A stretch of DNA of 64,000 nucleotides from positions 2,726,001-2,790,000 of the forward strand of contig NZ_CP102931.1 in NCBI RefSeq assembly GCF_024734665.1. The letters run 5' to 3'. The DNA is from Variovorax paradoxus. GTDB lineage: Bacteria; Pseudomonadota; Gammaproteobacteria; Burkholderiales; Burkholderiaceae_C. The notes beneath the pieces are model-generated. The model had not been told where the DNA came from. It ran no database searches and worked only from the letters and a program-made list of their open reading frames with translations. Below, one piece after another: positions 61,612-64,000 of this stretch; positions within the stretch are counted from its first letter, which is position 1; the number at the start of each line of letters is the position of its first letter. A program made the position numbers and the translations under genes.

Positions 61612-62912
61612 AGCTCTTTCCGCGCAGCCTGTTCGGGCGCAACGCGCTGCTGCTCGTGCTGCTCATCGCGCTGGGCCAGATCGGCGGCGGGTTGCTGTTG
61701 CGCGAGATGGTCATCAAGCCACGGCTCGACCAGATTGCCGAGAGCGTGGCGCGCAACGTGGCAGCCATCCGCGCGGGCATGCTGGCACTGCCGCCGGCCC
61801 AGCGGCCGGCATTCGTGGAGGGGTTCAACCAGCAGGCGATGGCCGGCCGTGCCGACAAGGCGCACGGCCCGCGCGCACTGCTCACGCCGCTGGAGCGCGG
61901 CTTCGTGCGCTCGGTGTCGGCGCGCATCGCGAGCCAGGGCGTGGAGGCCGTGTGGCGCCGCGAGCCCGACGGCGGCCTGGCGCTGCGGCTCACGCTCGAC
62001 GGAAGCGATCACTGGGTCGTGATGCCCGGCCTCTTGCCCGCGCGCGAATTCACGGGTGCGCTGGTGGCGGTATCTGTAGGGAGCGCGTTGCTCGCGCTGG
62101 CGGGTGCGCTTTGGTTCCAGCGCCGGCTCAACCGGCCGCTGGTGCGCGTGGTGGAGGCCGCGCACACGCTGGCGGCGGGCCGCGAGCCCATGCCGCTGCC
62201 CGAAGACGGCCCCACCGAAGTCGCGACCGTGAGCCGCAGCTTCAATCAACTGGTCGGCAGCCTGCGCCAGACCGAGCGCGAGCGCGCCTTGATGCTGGCC
62301 GGCATCTCGCACGATCTGCGCACGCCGCTCACCAAGCTGCGCCTGGGCGTGGAAATATTGCGCGACCGCATGGAGCCCGAGCTCGTGAGCAGCATGACGC
62401 GCAGCGTGGAAGAAATGGACGCCATCGTCGGCCAGTTCCTCGACTTTGCGCGCGGCGATGGCGACGAGCTCCCGGTGCCGACATCGCTCGACGACATGAC
62501 CCGGGCGCTCGGCGCAGCCAGCGCCGACCATGGCCGGCCCATGGCGCTGCAGCTGGGCGGCGCGCCCACGCTGCCGCTGCGCCAGCAAGCCATGCAGCGC
62601 GCCATCGGCAACCTGATCGAGAACGCCTGGCGCCACGGCCGGGCGCCGGTCACGCTGTCGACGCGCGTGGTGGGGCAGGAGGCGATTGTCGAAGTCGTCG
62701 ACCACGGCGACGGCATCGACCCGGCCGAGGCGGATGCTCTCAAGCAGGCGTTTCGCCGTGGCGATGCGGATCGCGGCGGGACGGCAGGTGCGGGGCTCGG
62801 CCTGGCCATCGTGCAGCGCATCGCACAGGCGCATGGCGGTCGGCTCGAACTGGAGACACCCCCGGGCAAGGGCCTGCATGCACGCCTGCGGCTGCCGTTG
62901 CCGCCCGGCTGA
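61608..62912 (+). CDS. envZ: EnvZ-like sensor histidine kinase
   Basis: A 434-residue inner-membrane kinase. Helix one is at about residues 12-32, a periplasmic domain spans 33-147, and helix two is at about 148-170. A HAMP domain follows, then the H box with His235 in AGISHDLRTPLTKLR. The N box is NLIENAWRHG, the G1 box VVDHGDGI, and the G2 box GAGLGLAIVQRIA. It is the partner of the overlapping regulator gene. The signal sensed is unknown. Confidence 0.9.
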   Translation: MKLFPRSLFGRNALLLVLLIALGQIGGGLLLREMVIKPRLDQIAESVARNVAAIRAGMLALPPAQRPAFVEGFNQQAMAGRADKAHGPRALLTPLERGFVRSVSARIASQGVEAVWRREPDGGLALRLTLDGSDHWVVMPGLLPAREFTGALVAVSVGSALLALAGALWFQRRLNRPLVRVVEAAHTLAAGREPMPLPEDGPTEVATVSRSFNQLVGSLRQTERERALMLAGISHDLRTPLTKLRLGVEILRDRMEPELVSSMTRSVEEMDAIVGQFLDFARGDGDELPVPTSLDDMTRALGAASADHGRPMALQLGGAPTLPLRQQAMQRAIGNLIENAWRHGRAPVTLSTRVVGQEAIVEVVDHGDGIDPAEADALKQAFRRGDADRGGTAGAGLGLAIVQRIAQAHGGRLELETPPGKGLHARLRLPLPPG

Positions 62913-62921
62913 CGGCCTCGC

Positions 62922-64000
62922 TCAGCCGGCGCGCTTCGGCGCCATCCAGCTCGTTGCGGCGTCGCGTCCCGCGAGGTGCAGGCTTGCAGTGGCGGCAGGC
63001 GTTTCGGCCAGCAAGCGCCCCTTGCGAAACACCTTGAGTCGCGTGGCGCGCAGGCGAATCGCCTCGACCGGATCGCGCGCCTGCAGCAGCACGAAGCTCG
63101 CGTCGCAGCCCGCCTCGACGCCGTAGCCCTGCAGGTGCATCACGCGCGCCGCATTCGTCGTCACCGCCTCGAAGCACTGGCGGATGCCGGCCTGGCTGGT
63201 CATCTGCGCCACGTGCAGGCCCATGTGCGCCACTTCGAGCATGTCGCCCGAGCCCATGCCGTACCACGGGTCCATCACGCAGTCGTGGCCGAAGGCAACG
63301 TTGACGCCGGCGGCCATCAGCTCGGGCACGCGCGTCATGCCGCGGCGCTTGGGGTAGGTGTCGTGGCGGCCCTGCAGCGTGATGTTGATGAGCGGGTTTG
63401 CGATGACGGACACGCCGCTCTGCGCGATCAGCGGCAGCAGCTTGCTCACGTAGTAGTTGTCCATCGAGTGCATCGATGTGCAGTGCGAGCCCGTCACTCG
63501 GCCTTGCATGCCGAGGCGCTGCGCCTCGAAGGCCAACGTTTCGATGTGGCGCGAGAGCGGGTCGTCGGACTCGTCGCAATGCATGTCGACCAGCTTGCCG
63601 CGCTCGGCCGCTATTTCGCACAGCAGCTTCACGCTGGCCGCGCCATCGGCCATGGTGCGCTCGAAATGCGGAATGCCGCCGACCACGTCCACGCCCTTGT
63701 CGAGCGCGCGTTCCAGGTTCTCGACGCCGCCCGGGGAGCGCAACACACCGTCCTGCGGGAAGGCGACCAACTGCAGATCGAGGTAGGGCGCCACCCGGCG
63801 CTTGACTTCAAGCAGCGCGTCGACCGCCAGCAGGCTCGGGTCGCTGGTGTCCACGTGAGAGCGCACGGCCAGCAGTCCTTTGGCCACGGCCCAGTCGCAG
63901 TAGGCCAGCGCGCGTTCGATCAGCGCATCGGCCGTGAGCAGCGGCTTCAGCTCGCCCCACAGCGCAATGCCTTCGAGCAGCGTGCCGCTTTCGTTGACGC
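62922..64000 (-). CDS. codA: Cytosine deaminase-like amidohydrolase, 5' end cut by window edge
   Basis: Metal-dependent amidohydrolase; the start lies beyond 64000. VDMHCDESDDPLSRHIETLA, GSHCTSMHSMDNYY, NPLINITLQGRHDTYPKRRG and FGHDCVMDPWYGMGSGDMLE match the E. coli cytosine deaminase pattern closely, including the metal-binding His/Asp residues. Related deaminases act on isoguanine, creatinine or triazines, so cytosine is the likely but unproven substrate. It converges with envZ, 9 bp apart. Confidence 0.87.
   Translation of the reverse strand, partial: VNESGTLLEGIALWGELKPLLTADALIERALAYCDWAVAKGLLAVRSHVDTSDPSLLAVDALLEVKRRVAPYLDLQLVAFPQDGVLRSPGGVENLERALDKGVDVVGGIPHFERTMADGAASVKLLCEIAAERGKLVDMHCDESDDPLSRHIETLAFEAQRLGMQGRVTGSHCTSMHSMDNYYVSKLLPLIAQSGVSVIANPLINITLQGRHDTYPKRRGMTRVPELMAAGVNVAFGHDCVMDPWYGMGSGDMLEVAHMGLHVAQMTSQAGIRQCFEAVTTNAARVMHLQGYGVEAGCDASFVLLQARDPVEAIRLRATRLKVFRKGRLLAETPAATASLHLAGRDAATSWMAPKRAG

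Overview
The window is chromosomal DNA of high G+C content from a Gram-negative betaproteobacterium, most likely family Comamonadaceae (Variovorax-like). This is inferred from protein character and gene order: rpsB-tsf-pyrH-frr-uppS-cdsA-dxr-rseP-bamA-skp-lpxD-fabZ-lpxA-lpxB-rnhB in one run, then carA-carB-greA, a yhbY/rlmE-ftsH-folP-glmM block, and exbB-exbD-lpxK-trm112-kdsB-adk. No tRNA, rRNA, insertion sequence, prophage or CRISPR array was recognised. Almost all of the sequence is coding.

Layout. 1-2.3 kb: a D-amino-acid dehydrogenase (cut by the window edge) and an amidase on the minus strand. 2.3-17.8 kb: a plus-strand run for translation (rpsB, tsf, frr), UMP kinase, isoprenoid and phospholipid precursors (uppS, cdsA, dxr), outer-membrane assembly (rseP, bamA, skp), lipid A (lpxD, fabZ, lpxA, lpxB), rnhB and an rRNA/tRNA methyltransferase. 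17.9-23.8 kb: carA-carB, a Kdo hydroxylase and greA. 24-31 kb: a small membrane protein, a glycosyltransferase-like gene, yhbY divergent from rlmE, then ftsH, folP, glmM and an acetyltransferase. 31-36.6 kb: a minus-strand cluster of 3-hydroxyacyl-CoA dehydrogenase, enoyl-CoA hydratase, a Crp-type regulator, an APH-like kinase and an ACAD10/11-type acyl-CoA dehydrogenase. 36.7-39.4 kb: an MFS transporter, a 2-hydroxyacid dehydrogenase and a small unknown protein.

39.5-41.3 kb: lexA, divergent from an asparaginase, with two SOS boxes between them. 41.3-45.1 kb: adk, kdsB, trm112, lpxK, exbD, exbB on the minus strand. 45.4-50.2 kb: xseA, sodB, a DUF192 protein, two small secreted paralogues and icd. 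50.4-56.2 kb: clpS, clpA, a cardiolipin synthase and exonuclease I. 56.2-64 kb: a decayed reading frame, a DUF3574 lipoprotein, a GFA-family protein, a sirtuin, an esterase, a sterol-desaturase-like membrane oxidase, an EF-hand protein and a secreted unknown. These are followed by a divergent OmpR/EnvZ-like two-component system and a cytosine-deaminase-like amidohydrolase cut by the window end.

The dominant theme is envelope construction: Lipid A is built by lpxD/fabZ/lpxA/lpxB/lpxK, Kdo is activated by kdsB and hydroxylated by the car-operon gene, undecaprenyl carrier and CDP-diacylglycerol come from uppS and cdsA, and outer-membrane proteins are assembled by skp/bamA. The most interesting candidate system is the 31-36.6 kb cluster. 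Its kinase and dehydrogenase look like the two halves of the animal fusion proteins ACAD10/ACAD11, which suggests a phosphorylation-dependent route for 4-hydroxyacyl-CoA breakdown. Secondary points are the two SOS boxes shared by lexA and an asparaginase, the duplicated leaders of the two small secreted proteins, and a long-range base-paired leader before carA.
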